Source: MGBC163016 sp964649145
GTDB lineage: Bacteria > Actinomycetota > Coriobacteriia > Coriobacteriales > Eggerthellaceae
Assembly (NCBI GenBank): GCA_964649145.1
Contig: CAZYOQ010000031.1
Location: forward strand, 1 to 13,829
DNA length: 13,829 bases
Direction of reading: 5' to 3'
The position numbers and the translations under genes were made by a program. The number at the start of each line of letters is the position of its first letter. The stretch's first letter is position 1. Of this stretch, positions 6,432-13,735 are shown piece after piece. Below the pieces are notes generated by a model. It saw only the letters and a program-made list of their open reading frames with translations, was not told the origin of the DNA and did not search any database.

Positions 6432-7223
6432 TTAGGTATAGTCAAATTCCATATAATAACTGTCTTTATGAGCAATTACTTCGGAAGGCACGTCAAAGAG
6501 CCTGCTTATACGGTCGCTAGTGAGAATCTGGGTCTTGTCGCCATCGGCTACAACCTCGCCGTCTTTTATAAGTACTACCCTTGAGATTGCGGGGACTATA
6601 TCTTCCAGATAATGAGTAACAAGTAAGACAGAGTGTCCGCTACAAGCAAGGTCGTTGATTGTCTTTCGAACATGAAACATCCCTTGAGGATCAAGGCCTG
6701 TGCATGGCTCGTCGAAAACAAGAATATCTGGGTCGTTTATAAGCGCGCGGGCAATAAGTACACGTCTAGCCTGACCAGTTGAAAGAGTAAGCACGTCTCG
6801 GTCTGCAAGATCCGAGATGCCTAGTTGTGCCATTGAATAGAGCGCCTTTTGTCTGTCTAGATCAGTCGCTTTCACATGTCTAGGAACGCCAAGCGCTCCA
6901 AAAAGCCCACCTATAACGATTTGTATCGCAGGAAGATGCACACGAATTTGGTTTTGCATCGTGGCGGAAACCACGCCTGTACATGCCTTTGCCTCTGCAA
7001 GTGTCATGCGCGGCTGACCGCGGAAAACCACTGGTGGGTCGTCACGATGCAGTGGGAATATCTCACGCGTCACAAGACCAACGAAAGTTGATTTTCCTGC
7101 ACCATTAGGGCCTAGAAGCACAAGGGATTCACCCTCATCGATACTAAACTCGCTAACGCTTAGAATGGTCTTTCCGCTTCTGCGCACTTGAGCATCTTTT
7201 AATTGTAAAACCTGATTTGCCAT
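6432..7223 (-). CDS. Orphan ABC transporter ATP-binding protein
   Basis: This is a 263-residue cytoplasmic ABC ATPase with all ATP-site motifs. Walker A is GPNGAGKST (38-46), the signature is LSTGQ (147-151, Thr in place of the usual Gly), Walker B is ILVFDE (167-172), the D-loop GLDPQ is at 176-180, and the switch His is 204. The overall character recalls the single-domain YlmA/ModF-type group, but no permease or binding protein is adjacent, so the substrate is unknown. I chose ATG 7223; an in-frame GTG at 7259 adds 12 unlikely residues. There is no ribosome site before 7223, but TATAAT (7231-7236 on this strand) lies seven bases upstream, so the mRNA may be leaderless. Confidence 0.88.
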   Translation of the reverse strand: MANQVLQLKDAQVRRSGKTILSVSEFSIDEGESLVLLGPNGAGKSTFVGLVTREIFPLHRDDPPVVFRGQPRMTLAEAKACTGVVSATMQNQIRVHLPAIQIVIGGLFGALGVPRHVKATDLDRQKALYSMAQLGISDLADRDVLTLSTGQARRVLIARALINDPDILVFDEPCTGLDPQGMFHVRKTINDLACSGHSVLLVTHYLEDIVPAISRVVLIKDGEVVADGDKTQILTSDRISRLFDVPSEVIAHKDSYYMEFDYT

Positions 7224-7230
7224 ATAAAGA

Positions 7231-7236
7231 ATTATA
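7231..7236 (-). promoter_or_regulatory. -10 element, likely leaderless start of the ATPase gene
   Basis: On the - strand this is a perfect TATAAT with seven bases between it and the ATG at 7223, so transcription would begin at or next to the start codon. No good -35 is visible. Confidence 0.45.
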
Positions 7237-7308
7237 AGGGTATCTAGGGTTCTCATCACAGAACTACCAAGTTAAACAGCAAAGCTTATCCGGTGCGACA
7301 GATCCGCG

Positions 7309-7338
7309 TGAAGAACGAGAGAGTTGGCTTCGCCCAAC
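7309..7338 (-). terminator. Possible weak terminator of the tRNA-Ser pair
   Basis: On the - strand GTTGG and CCAAC (7323-7338 overall) form a 5-pair stem with a 6-base loop, followed by a pyrimidine-rich TCTCTCGTTCTTC. The stem is short and the T tract broken. Nothing better is seen between the tRNAs and the ATPase gene; the rest of 7237-7381 holds no recognised feature. Confidence 0.3.
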
Positions 7339-7381
7339 GAACGAGGCCTGAACGTGGAGATGGCGTGGCGGGAAGCTTTGA

Positions 7382-7474
7382 TGGCGGAGGAGTAGGGATT
7401 CGAACCCTAGATACCGGGAACGCCGGTATAACGGTTTTCGAGACCGCCGCCTTCGACCACTCAGCCACTCCTCC
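7382..7474 (-). tRNA. tRNA-Ser, anticodon CGA
   Basis: Reading the - strand, the acceptor arm GGAGGAG (from 7474) pairs with CTCCTCC (7386-7392). A G discriminator is at 7385 and an encoded CCA at 7382-7384. The anticodon loop reads CTCGAAA within a CGGT/ACCG stem, giving CGA, which reads UCG. The long variable arm is the class II hallmark of serine tRNA, and GGTTCGAATCC is the T-loop. It lies 45 bases after the other tRNA-Ser gene and is probably on the same transcript. Confidence 0.95.
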
Positions 7475-7519
7475 GATTATGTGACCCTTTGCCTACAACT
7501 CTATACAGACAAAAGAAAG

Positions 7520-7611
7520 TGGCGGAGAGGCGGGGATTCGAACCCCGGATACCCTTTTGAGGCATACACGATTTCCAATCGTGCTCCTTCGGCCAGCTCG
7601 GACACCTCTCC
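7520..7611 (-). tRNA. tRNA-Ser, anticodon GGA
   Basis: On the - strand GGAGAGG (from 7611) pairs with CCTCTCC (7524-7530). The discriminator is G at 7523 and CCA is encoded at 7520-7522. The anticodon loop TTGGAAA sits in a CACGA/TCGTG stem, giving GGA, which reads UCC and UCU. A long variable arm and GGTTCGAATCC T-loop confirm a class II serine tRNA. It is the first gene of the tandem pair. Confidence 0.95.
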
Positions 7612-7647
7612 GCAAAGGGCTGCTATGTGACAATGCAGCGATGACCT

Positions 7648-7653
7648 AGTATA
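7648..7653 (-). promoter_or_regulatory. -10 element of the tRNA-Ser pair
   Basis: TATACT on the - strand would start transcription near 7641, about 30 bases before the first tRNA. It abuts the T tract of the upstream terminator, so any -35 lies inside that terminator stem; no good -35 match is seen. Confidence 0.4.
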
Positions 7654-7655
7654 GC

Positions 7656-7699
7656 GGAAAAAACAGAAAAATGGCGCGGGCTTAAAGCACCCGCGCCAT
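7656..7699 (-). terminator. Strong terminator of the parvulin lipoprotein gene
   Basis: A perfect 10-pair stem, ATGGCGCGGG with CCCGCGCCAT (7671-7680 and 7690-7699), has a 9-base loop. On the - strand it is followed by TTTTTCTGTTTTTTC, a textbook intrinsic terminator. Confidence 0.95.
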
Positions 7700-7737
7700 C
7701 CCTAAGTAAACCAGCTTACAAACTAATTTGAATAGGT

Positions 7738-9132
7738 TTACTCTGTCTGGTTCGACTCATCTGAATCACTAGCATCGCTGCTGTTCTGATCAGATGATTC
7801 GCTTTCGCTGCTGGCGCTGCTATCGCTGCTGGCGTTCTCGTCGCCTTCACTAGCGTCACTAGATTCGTCTTCGCCACTAGCCTCGCTCGTATCACCGTCA
7901 GAAGACTCTTGAGCCGCATTTTCATCGGATGAATCTTCCGAAGAGTCGCTTGAGTCTTCTTCGGCAGCAGCATCCTTGGCCGCTTGCGCTGCAGCCTCAC
8001 CAACGACATCGGCATAGGCCTCGTCATTGATTTCTTCCATCTCCTCTTCGGTGTAATCTTCAGACAAATCAACCCAGTAAGGAAGCCCGTCAGGCATTGG
8101 GTTCACAACGATTTCTTGTGTTTCCTTCAAAGATTCGATCCAGTCATCATATTTCTCAGAAGCGTTGGTTGAAACAGCGTTCTCTTTGATTTCTGTTACG
8201 AACTCATCTGGCACAGAGCTTATCTTCTTCACCTTTTTTGGCGCTTTGTAAACCTTATCAAGCTGTATTACAACCCATCCGTTTTCGGTTTCGGTTGCCT
8301 TGCTAACATCGCCTGCCGATTCAAGTTCATCTATTATCGTCGTATATTCGTCGTCTAGCGAATTAATCGCATCCCAACCCATATCTCCGCCAGAATCCTT
8401 GGTAGACGTATCAATCGAATACTTTTCTGCAGCTTTTTCCATAGTCAATTCGCCGTTGACTATCTTTTTGCGTACAGATTTAGCCTTGCTTTCGTCATCC
8501 GCGGAAAACAAAACCATTGAAGCTTTCTTGGCGCCATCATAAGTGCTTATTGATTTATTGATTTCGGTAAGCACATTTTTATCGTCTTCTAATTCCTGCT
8601 CGGCTTCTTGGGTGTAATAATCGTCAATCTTTTCCTCGAGCATGGAAGTCTTCAGCGATTCGCGATAAGTTTCAAGGCCATTCTCGTAGCCGACTTCATC
8701 CAAAGCGTTCAGCCATGCCTCCTCAGAAGAATATTGTGAGGAAACGCTTTCTACCTCTACATCAATCTCTTCGTCGGTGACACTGATGCCAAGTTGATCG
8801 GCGCATTGATTGATCAAGTCCTCGTCAACATAACCGGCAAGCATCGCATAGCGCAATGATTCAACTGTATATCCGCTGTTTGTCATGAACTCCTTCCAAG
8901 CATCATCTTCGGTATAGTCATAATTGATGCGGAAGTTGTTGATAGCGCGGGTGATCTTATCCTCGGGAATTTCCTCTCCGTTGACCGAGGCAGCAACGCC
9001 GCCGGTTAGACCCGAGTCACTTTTAAGTTCGCCGTCATCTGAGCTACATCCTGTGAAGGCAAGAACTCCAAAAGTACAAGCACTTGCAAGCGCGCATACT
9101 GCAATTGCTTTTGCAAAACCGTTGAATTTCAT
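7738..9132 (-). CDS. SurA/PrsA-like parvulin-domain lipoprotein with acidic tail
   Basis: This 464-residue secreted lipoprotein probably assists folding of exported proteins at the outer membrane face. A hydrophobic signal (8-27) ends in the lipobox FTGC with Cys29. A SurA_N-like helical chaperone region (45-190) starts VAASVNGEEIPEDKI. A parvulin-like region (203-293) includes SGGDMGW (247-253) and ENGWVVIQL (283-291). The usual His residues of parvulins (ASHIL and GYHII) are here Met and Val. Residues 388-464 are Ser/Asp/Glu-rich with no Lys or Arg. The start at 9132 is set by AAGGAAAG (9136-9143 on this strand); a start at 9165 would add 11 residues before the signal. It is monocistronic or weakly linked to ddl. 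Confidence 0.85.
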   Translation of the reverse strand: MKFNGFAKAIAVCALASACTFGVLAFTGCSSDDGELKSDSGLTGGVAASVNGEEIPEDKITRAINNFRINYDYTEDDAWKEFMTNSGYTVESLRYAMLAGYVDEDLINQCADQLGISVTDEEIDVEVESVSSQYSSEEAWLNALDEVGYENGLETYRESLKTSMLEEKIDDYYTQEAEQELEDDKNVLTEINKSISTYDGAKKASMVLFSADDESKAKSVRKKIVNGELTMEKAAEKYSIDTSTKDSGGDMGWDAINSLDDEYTTIIDELESAGDVSKATETENGWVVIQLDKVYKAPKKVKKISSVPDEFVTEIKENAVSTNASEKYDDWIESLKETQEIVVNPMPDGLPYWVDLSEDYTEEEMEEINDEAYADVVGEAAAQAAKDAAAEEDSSDSSEDSSDENAAQESSDGDTSEASGEDESSDASEGDENASSDSSASSESESSDQNSSDASDSDESNQTE

Positions 9133-9224
9133 CTGCTTTCCTTGTCGTTTAATAATTAACCTCATTTACGAATAAATATATTACATGCAACGAAGCGTTT
9201 TGTTCCATATGCTTACGTAGATGC

Positions 9225-9290
9225 GCAATTTTTTCACAGCGAAACGCCAAAGCAATAAGTGCAATGCTTCACAGCGAAACACCGCATTGT
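9225..9290. repeat. Imperfect 35-bp tandem duplication with TTCACAGCGAAAC core
   Basis: The 13-mer TTCACAGCGAAAC occurs at 9233-9245 and 9268-9280, each preceded by GCAAT and followed by a CC-containing stretch. Around the second copy, CAATGC (9262-9267) pairs with GCATTG (9284-9289). The rest of 9133-9331 is non-coding. On the - strand it lies just after ddl, so the hairpin could limit readthrough, but no T tract follows. Confidence 0.6.
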
Positions 9291-9331
9291 AACATCGCAT
9301 CGAAAAGCAGAGCTGCCACGCCGTTTCCAAT

Positions 9332-10342
9332 TTAATGCTCGAATGCCGCACGCCCAGCTGCAGTCGTAACCAATTGGTCGAAGACGGCCGGCATCGAAAG
9401 ACCAGCTGCCTCACACGAAAGAGGGAATAGCGAATTGTTTGTCATACCAGGGCTCACATCAACCTCGAAACATTTCGCTTGCGCGCCATCCCAAATCATG
9501 TCTATGCGCCCAAGGTCGCGCACGCTATATGCGCGATAAACCTCAAGAGCGGCGCGCTCAACTTCTGAGCGAATTCCTTCAGCCACAGCTGGGTCAGCCG
9601 AAAGTGACTCGGGGTTTGGTGGGCAAATGAAATCGACAAGCTCGCTATCAAGACGAGCAGCCGCATCGAAGAACTGCCCTTTGGCAATTATTTCTACTGG
9701 GGGCAGCGCATATGCCTCTTCGCCTGTTCCCAAAATCGAAACCGAAAGCTCAACACCGTCGATCCACTGTTCAATGTTTACAGCGTTGTCGTATGAAAGC
9801 GCGTCCAATATGGCCTCGCCAAGCATCTCCTCGTCATGAACTTTGTGAACACCAAGCGCAGAACCGCCATGTGCAGGCTTAACGGCAACCGGGTATCCTC
9901 CAGCAACGCGTTCAGGCACAAGATCTAAAGCGGTCGCAGCGCCCATCTGCTGAAATGCGTCCTTCGCAAGATAAATGCCCTGCGGCCATGATGCCTCGCC
10001 GCCCGTGCCCGTGATGTCGCGATATTTCGCAAGGCTTGAGTGCAATGCGTCCTTGTTGTAGGAACGGTGACACACGCTTGCAGGCGACCCAACAAACGGA
10101 ATGCCCAAAAATTCCAAGAGGCTTTGAATCGTGCCGTCTTCGCCGTGCTTTCCGTGAAGCGCACTGTAGACAACATCGGGTTTCTCGCTTCGAAGCGTAG
10201 GTACAAGGTCTTTTGTTGTATCAAGAGGAATAACCTTGTGTCCTGCTTGTTCAAGCGCATCACAAACATTTTTCCCGCTGCTTAGCGAGAAGTCCCGCTC
10301 AAACGAGCTTCCGCCCATGAGCACCGCAACTTTTAACCCCAT
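9332..10342 (-). CDS. ddl: D-alanine--D-alanine ligase, divergent active site
   Basis: This 336-residue ATP-grasp enzyme joins two D-alanines for the peptidoglycan stem peptide, in the cytoplasm. The N-terminal GGSSFERDFSLSSG (10-23) holds catalytic Glu15. LHGKHGEDG is at 62-70, and the ATP-site KPAHGGSALGV (155-165) keeps the catalytic Ser161. Metal ligands Asp281 (RIDMIWD) and Glu293 are present. Compared by eye with E. coli DdlB, the omega-loop Lys-Tyr pair is Arg230-Leu231, and the third metal ligand Asn is Asp295 (EVDVSPGMT). The ATG overlaps the stop of the aminotransferase gene (TAATG), with AGGAGG four bases upstream, so translation is coupled. Confidence 0.93.
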   Translation of the reverse strand: MGLKVAVLMGGSSFERDFSLSSGKNVCDALEQAGHKVIPLDTTKDLVPTLRSEKPDVVYSALHGKHGEDGTIQSLLEFLGIPFVGSPASVCHRSYNKDALHSSLAKYRDITGTGGEASWPQGIYLAKDAFQQMGAATALDLVPERVAGGYPVAVKPAHGGSALGVHKVHDEEMLGEAILDALSYDNAVNIEQWIDGVELSVSILGTGEEAYALPPVEIIAKGQFFDAAARLDSELVDFICPPNPESLSADPAVAEGIRSEVERAALEVYRAYSVRDLGRIDMIWDGAQAKCFEVDVSPGMTNNSLFPLSCEAAGLSMPAVFDQLVTTAAGRAAFEH

Positions 10343-11661
10343 TATTCCTCCTGCTTTCCTGCAATTACATGCTCGTTTAAGGGCGGGCGATTATCCTTAA
10401 TGGCACCCGCCTCGATGAATACACGATAAAGCTCAAGGCGCTCCTCAATAACTTCTGCAAGACGTCGAATGGCCTCACGAATGTTATCGGGAGACTCGTA
10501 GCTGAAGTTGATACGCATGCAGTTCTTGCCCTCGCGCCCGCCAGGATAAAATGAGTCTCCTGGCACATATGTGACGCCCGCCTCCAGCGCTTCTGCAAGC
10601 ATCGAACCCGTGTCGACGTATTCGGGCAGTGTAACCCAAACAAAGAACCCACCTTCGGGGTGCGTCCACTTAGCCTCGGGCGGGAAAAACTCCTCAAGAG
10701 CGTCAAGCATAGCGTCACGGCGCTCGCTATATACCTTTATAAAGCCTTGCAAAACCTTCTGCCAGCTAGTATCGGTGAAGTAATGCTCAACAACTGCCTG
10801 GTCAAACGACGAACAACATAAATCGGTGCCTTGCTTTACCAGATTGATTTTCGCAAGAATATGCCTTGGCGCCACAATCCAGCCCACGCGAAGCCCTGGC
10901 GCCATAGTCTTTGAAATGGTACCAAGATAGACAACCTTAGAGTCCATGACCTTTAGCGGAACCTGATGACCACCCTCATAGCGCAAGCGTCCGTAAGGGT
11001 CGTCTTCTAGAACCATGAATTTGTATTCGTTTGCTAGCTCGATGAGGCGGCGTCGCCTAGAGTCGGACATTGTCACGCCACCTGGATTCTGGAAATTCGG
11101 GATCGTATAAAGGAACTTGAAGCGCGGATTATCCTTGCCTATTTCTTTGAGCGTCTCCTCAAGGAGATCCATTCGCATGCCTTCATCGTCGAATGGCACC
11201 GTAATAATTTCTGGCTCATAAGCCGCAAATGCAGAAATTGCCGTGAGATAAGTAGGTCCTTCAGTGATAACGATATCGCCAGGGTCAAGAAAGGTTTTCG
11301 CGATAAGCGACAAAGCCTCTTGCGCACCCGTTGTAAGAAAAACCTGTTCGGGGTTTGCGCGCACGCCAATATCGCGCATCAAATCACAAACGACCTTCTT
11401 CATCCCAAGTGCACCGTCAGTCGAACCGTATTGCAGCGCAATCGCGCGAAGTTTATCGTCATTTATAACCGCGTCAACAGCAGTTCTAATTGCTTCTTTC
11501 GGGATAAGAGAAACATCGGGCATCCCGCCAGAAAGTGAAATCACATCCGGGCGTGTTGCAGCCGAGAACAGATCGCGCACAGGAGATGAGCGTAACTTAT
11601 GGATTCGCTGAGCAACCTTATTGTTAGATGTGTCAAATTCTAAATGTGCAGAACTTGGCAT
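10342..11661 (-). CDS. PLP-dependent class I/II aminotransferase
   Basis: This 439-residue fold-type I aminotransferase resembles the 2-aminoadipate/aromatic (LysN, ARO8, MocR-catalytic-domain) group. LSGGMPD (43-49) begins the catalytic domain. TTGAQEAL (110-117) is the PLP-phosphate region. PNFQNPGG (188-195) contains the PLP-contacting Asn192, and LEDDPYG (218-224) holds the ring-nitrogen Asp and Tyr223. SKTMAPGLRVGW holds Lys251, the Schiff base. No DNA-binding domain precedes it, so it is not a MocR regulator. The start is ATG 11661 with AAGGAGG seven bases upstream (11669-11675 on this strand); a start at 11706 is less likely. It is the first gene of an operon with ddl. The substrate is not determined. 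Confidence 0.92.
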   Translation of the reverse strand: MPSSAHLEFDTSNNKVAQRIHKLRSSPVRDLFSAATRPDVISLSGGMPDVSLIPKEAIRTAVDAVINDDKLRAIALQYGSTDGALGMKKVVCDLMRDIGVRANPEQVFLTTGAQEALSLIAKTFLDPGDIVITEGPTYLTAISAFAAYEPEIITVPFDDEGMRMDLLEETLKEIGKDNPRFKFLYTIPNFQNPGGVTMSDSRRRRLIELANEYKFMVLEDDPYGRLRYEGGHQVPLKVMDSKVVYLGTISKTMAPGLRVGWIVAPRHILAKINLVKQGTDLCCSSFDQAVVEHYFTDTSWQKVLQGFIKVYSERRDAMLDALEEFFPPEAKWTHPEGGFFVWVTLPEYVDTGSMLAEALEAGVTYVPGDSFYPGGREGKNCMRINFSYESPDNIREAIRRLAEVIEERLELYRVFIEAGAIKDNRPPLNEHVIAGKQEE

Positions 11662-11689
11662 GCTTTCGCCTCCTTCTTGGTTTCGGAAT

Positions 11690-11719
11690 ATGATATAACA
11701 ACGCAAAAGAGGCTGTTAA
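11690..11719 (-). promoter_or_regulatory. Candidate aminotransferase-ddl promoter
   Basis: On the - strand TTAACA (11714-11719) and TATCAT (11690-11695) match -35 and -10 boxes at five of six positions each, with an 18-base spacer. Transcription would start about 20-25 bases before the ribosome site... leader length about 25 bases to the ATG. Confidence 0.5.
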
Positions 11720-11738
11720 TAAGCTTTTATCGACTTAC

Positions 11739-11815
11739 TTGACATATCGTATATAGACCTTAAATACGATTTCGAATCTATATAAAGCTACGCAGGAGGA
11801 CAGATCGATTCCTCC
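11739..11815. promoter_or_regulatory. Dyad and hairpin in the aminotransferase/typA divergent gap
   Basis: TTGACA at 11739-11744 (+ strand) is a perfect -35, but no clear -10 follows at 16-18 bases. ATCGTAT (11746-11752) and ATACGAT (11764-11770) form a dyad with an 11-base spacer. GGAGGA (11795-11800) and TCCTCC (11810-11815) form a 6-pair hairpin without a T tract. These could be an operator and leader structure for typA. The remaining bases to 11910 show TAATAT at 11887-11892 as an alternative -10. Confidence 0.3.
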
Positions 11816-11926
11816 GAAAACCCAATTCGAAACCTTGCACCCAATCAAACTGAAAAGACATCTCTGCTGCGATTTCGATAATGAGCTAATATGTTGAACT
11901 CGCGTTCTTGAAGAAAGAGGACAAAA

Positions 11927-13735
11927 GTGAAGCAAGAAAACATCCGCAACGTCGCAATCATCGCACATGTCGACCACGGCAAAACCACCCTTGTCGACCG
12001 CCTGCTATGGGCAAGCCACGTTTTCCGTGACAACCAACAGGTAGAAGAGCGCGTACTTGACTCAAACGACCAGGAACGCGAGCGTGGCATCACTATCTTG
12101 TCGAAAAATATAGCCATTCACTATAAAGACACCAAGATAAATATCATCGACACACCAGGCCATGCCGATTTCGGCGGAGAAGTTGAGCGCGTGCTTAACA
12201 TGGCAGACGGCGCGCTGCTGATCGTTGACGCTTATGAAGGGCCGAAACCTCAGACTCGTTTCGTTTTGTCACATGCGCTGCAAAGCGGGCTTCGTATTGT
12301 CGTAGTCGTAAATAAGATAGACCGCCCGAACGCCGACCCTGAAGGCGCAGTGGACAAAGTCTTCGACTTGATGATTGAACTGGGAGCAACCGACGAACAG
12401 CTTGATTTCCCCGTGCTTTATACATCAGCCGTGAACGGATATGCACGCTTAGAGCCTGATGATGGCAATATGGACATGGTGCCGCTCCTTGACGCAATAA
12501 TCAACGAAGTACCTGCACCCGACATTGACCTTACAGGGCCGGTCGCTTTGCAAATAAGCACCATCGACCACAGCAGCTATGAAGGGCGCATAGGCGTAGG
12601 CCGCCTACATTCGGGAATCCTTCACGAAAAGGAAAACGTGCTTGTCGTCAAGTCCAATGGTGGCGAACATGCCGCACAAATTCGAAAACTTTACACATTC
12701 GAAAACCTTGGCAAGATCGAAGTTCCTGATGCCGAAGCAGGCGACATAGTTGCTGTAATCGGAATTGAAGATGCAGATATCGGCGATATCTTAACCGACC
12801 CGGAAAACCCTGTTGAGATGAGCCCTATTTCTGTGGAAGAGCCTACGATGGCAGTTGTTTTCGAGGCTTCTACTAGCCCTATTGTTGGCCGCGAGGGCGA
12901 CATCGTGGGCGCACGTCAGCTAAAAGAGCGTCTGATGCGCGAGAAGGAAAGCAATATCTCGATGCGTATAAATGAATTGGAAGACAAATCGGGCATAGAA
13001 GTGGCAGGCCGCGGTGTTCTGCATCTTTCCGTACTTATGGAAACAATGCGCCGCGAAGGCTTCGAGTTTCAGGTGGGTCGCCCGCGTGTGGTCTACAAAG
13101 AGAAAGACGGACACAAACTCGAACCAATAGAGGAAGCAACCGTCGACGTCCCGAACGACTACTCCGGTAAGGCCATCGAGGTCATGGGTAGCGCCGGAGG
13201 CATCATGGAAGACATGGCCTCAGACGAGACTATGACGCACATCACTTTTAGTATCCCGACACGAGGCACTATGGGTCTGAAAACTCGCCTTCTTAACGCA
13301 ACACACGGCGAAGCTGTACTGTTCCACCACTTCAAGGAATACGGTCCAGCCTCTGGCGAGATGATCGGTCGTAAAAACGGCGGCATGATTGCCATGAGCA
13401 CTGGCAAGGCTGTGGCATATGCCCTTGACACCCTTCAAGAGCGAGGAAAGCTTTTCGTAGGACCGGGAGACGAGTGTTACGAAGGCATGATCGTTGGCGA
13501 GTCTGCTAAAGAGGGCGACATGGTTGTAAACGTTGAAAAGTCGAAGAATTTAGGCAATCAACGTTCGTCTGGAGCCGATAAGGCGATCCAGCTGACGCCG
13601 CCTATGACTTTCACGCTAGAAGAGGCACTCGAATACATCCAAGATGACGAACTTGTTGAAATAACGCCGAAGTCTATCCGACTTCGCAAACGCCTGCTTT
13701 CTGCAACCGACCGAAAGAAAGCCGCCAAAAAATAA
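11927..13735 (+). CDS. typA: Ribosome-associated translational GTPase TypA/BipA
   Basis: This 602-residue GTPase of the EF-G/LepA superfamily binds the ribosome and supports assembly and stress or cold growth. G1 is AHVDHGKTT (13-21), G2 has Thr56 in RERGITI, G3 is DTPGH (75-79), and G4 is NKID (129-132). The EF-G-like domain II follows (about 205-295), then domains III and V. The BipA-specific C-terminal part ends with a Lys-rich tail. The length matches the family, about 605-615. The start is GTG with AGAGGA (11916-11921) five bases upstream. It is transcribed away from the aminotransferase operon and no terminator is visible before the window ends. Confidence 0.97.
   Translation: MKQENIRNVAIIAHVDHGKTTLVDRLLWASHVFRDNQQVEERVLDSNDQERERGITILSKNIAIHYKDTKINIIDTPGHADFGGEVERVLNMADGALLIVDAYEGPKPQTRFVLSHALQSGLRIVVVVNKIDRPNADPEGAVDKVFDLMIELGATDEQLDFPVLYTSAVNGYARLEPDDGNMDMVPLLDAIINEVPAPDIDLTGPVALQISTIDHSSYEGRIGVGRLHSGILHEKENVLVVKSNGGEHAAQIRKLYTFENLGKIEVPDAEAGDIVAVIGIEDADIGDILTDPENPVEMSPISVEEPTMAVVFEASTSPIVGREGDIVGARQLKERLMREKESNISMRINELEDKSGIEVAGRGVLHLSVLMETMRREGFEFQVGRPRVVYKEKDGHKLEPIEEATVDVPNDYSGKAIEVMGSAGGIMEDMASDETMTHITFSIPTRGTMGLKTRLLNATHGEAVLFHHFKEYGPASGEMIGRKNGGMIAMSTGKAVAYALDTLQERGKLFVGPGDECYEGMIVGESAKEGDMVVNVEKSKNLGNQRSSGADKAIQLTPPMTFTLEEALEYIQDDELVEITPKSIRLRKRLLSATDRKKAAKK

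Noticed and set aside
7286..7484. Short open frames on both strands over the tRNA-Ser(CGA) gene
   Set aside because: They are the usual spurious frames produced by a tRNA gene; the tRNA structure explains the sequence fully.
7382..7611. tRNA-Ser genes as an integration site for a mobile element
   Set aside because: No duplicated tRNA 3' end, integrase or foreign gene is present on either side.
7656..7699. Palindrome as a protein operator
   Set aside because: The GC-rich 10-pair stem followed by a T-rich tract on the - strand is fully explained as an intrinsic terminator.
9181..9414. 77-residue open frame on the - strand between ddl and the lipoprotein gene
   Set aside because: It overlaps the 3' end of ddl in another frame, contains the repeat region and has no ribosome site.
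10342..11661. MocR-type transcriptional regulator
   Set aside because: The aminotransferase domain fits, but there is no N-terminal GntR winged helix; the protein starts directly with the catalytic-domain leader.
12195..12497. Antisense open frame within typA
   Set aside because: It is a shadow of a strongly conserved GTPase domain with no independent start signal.
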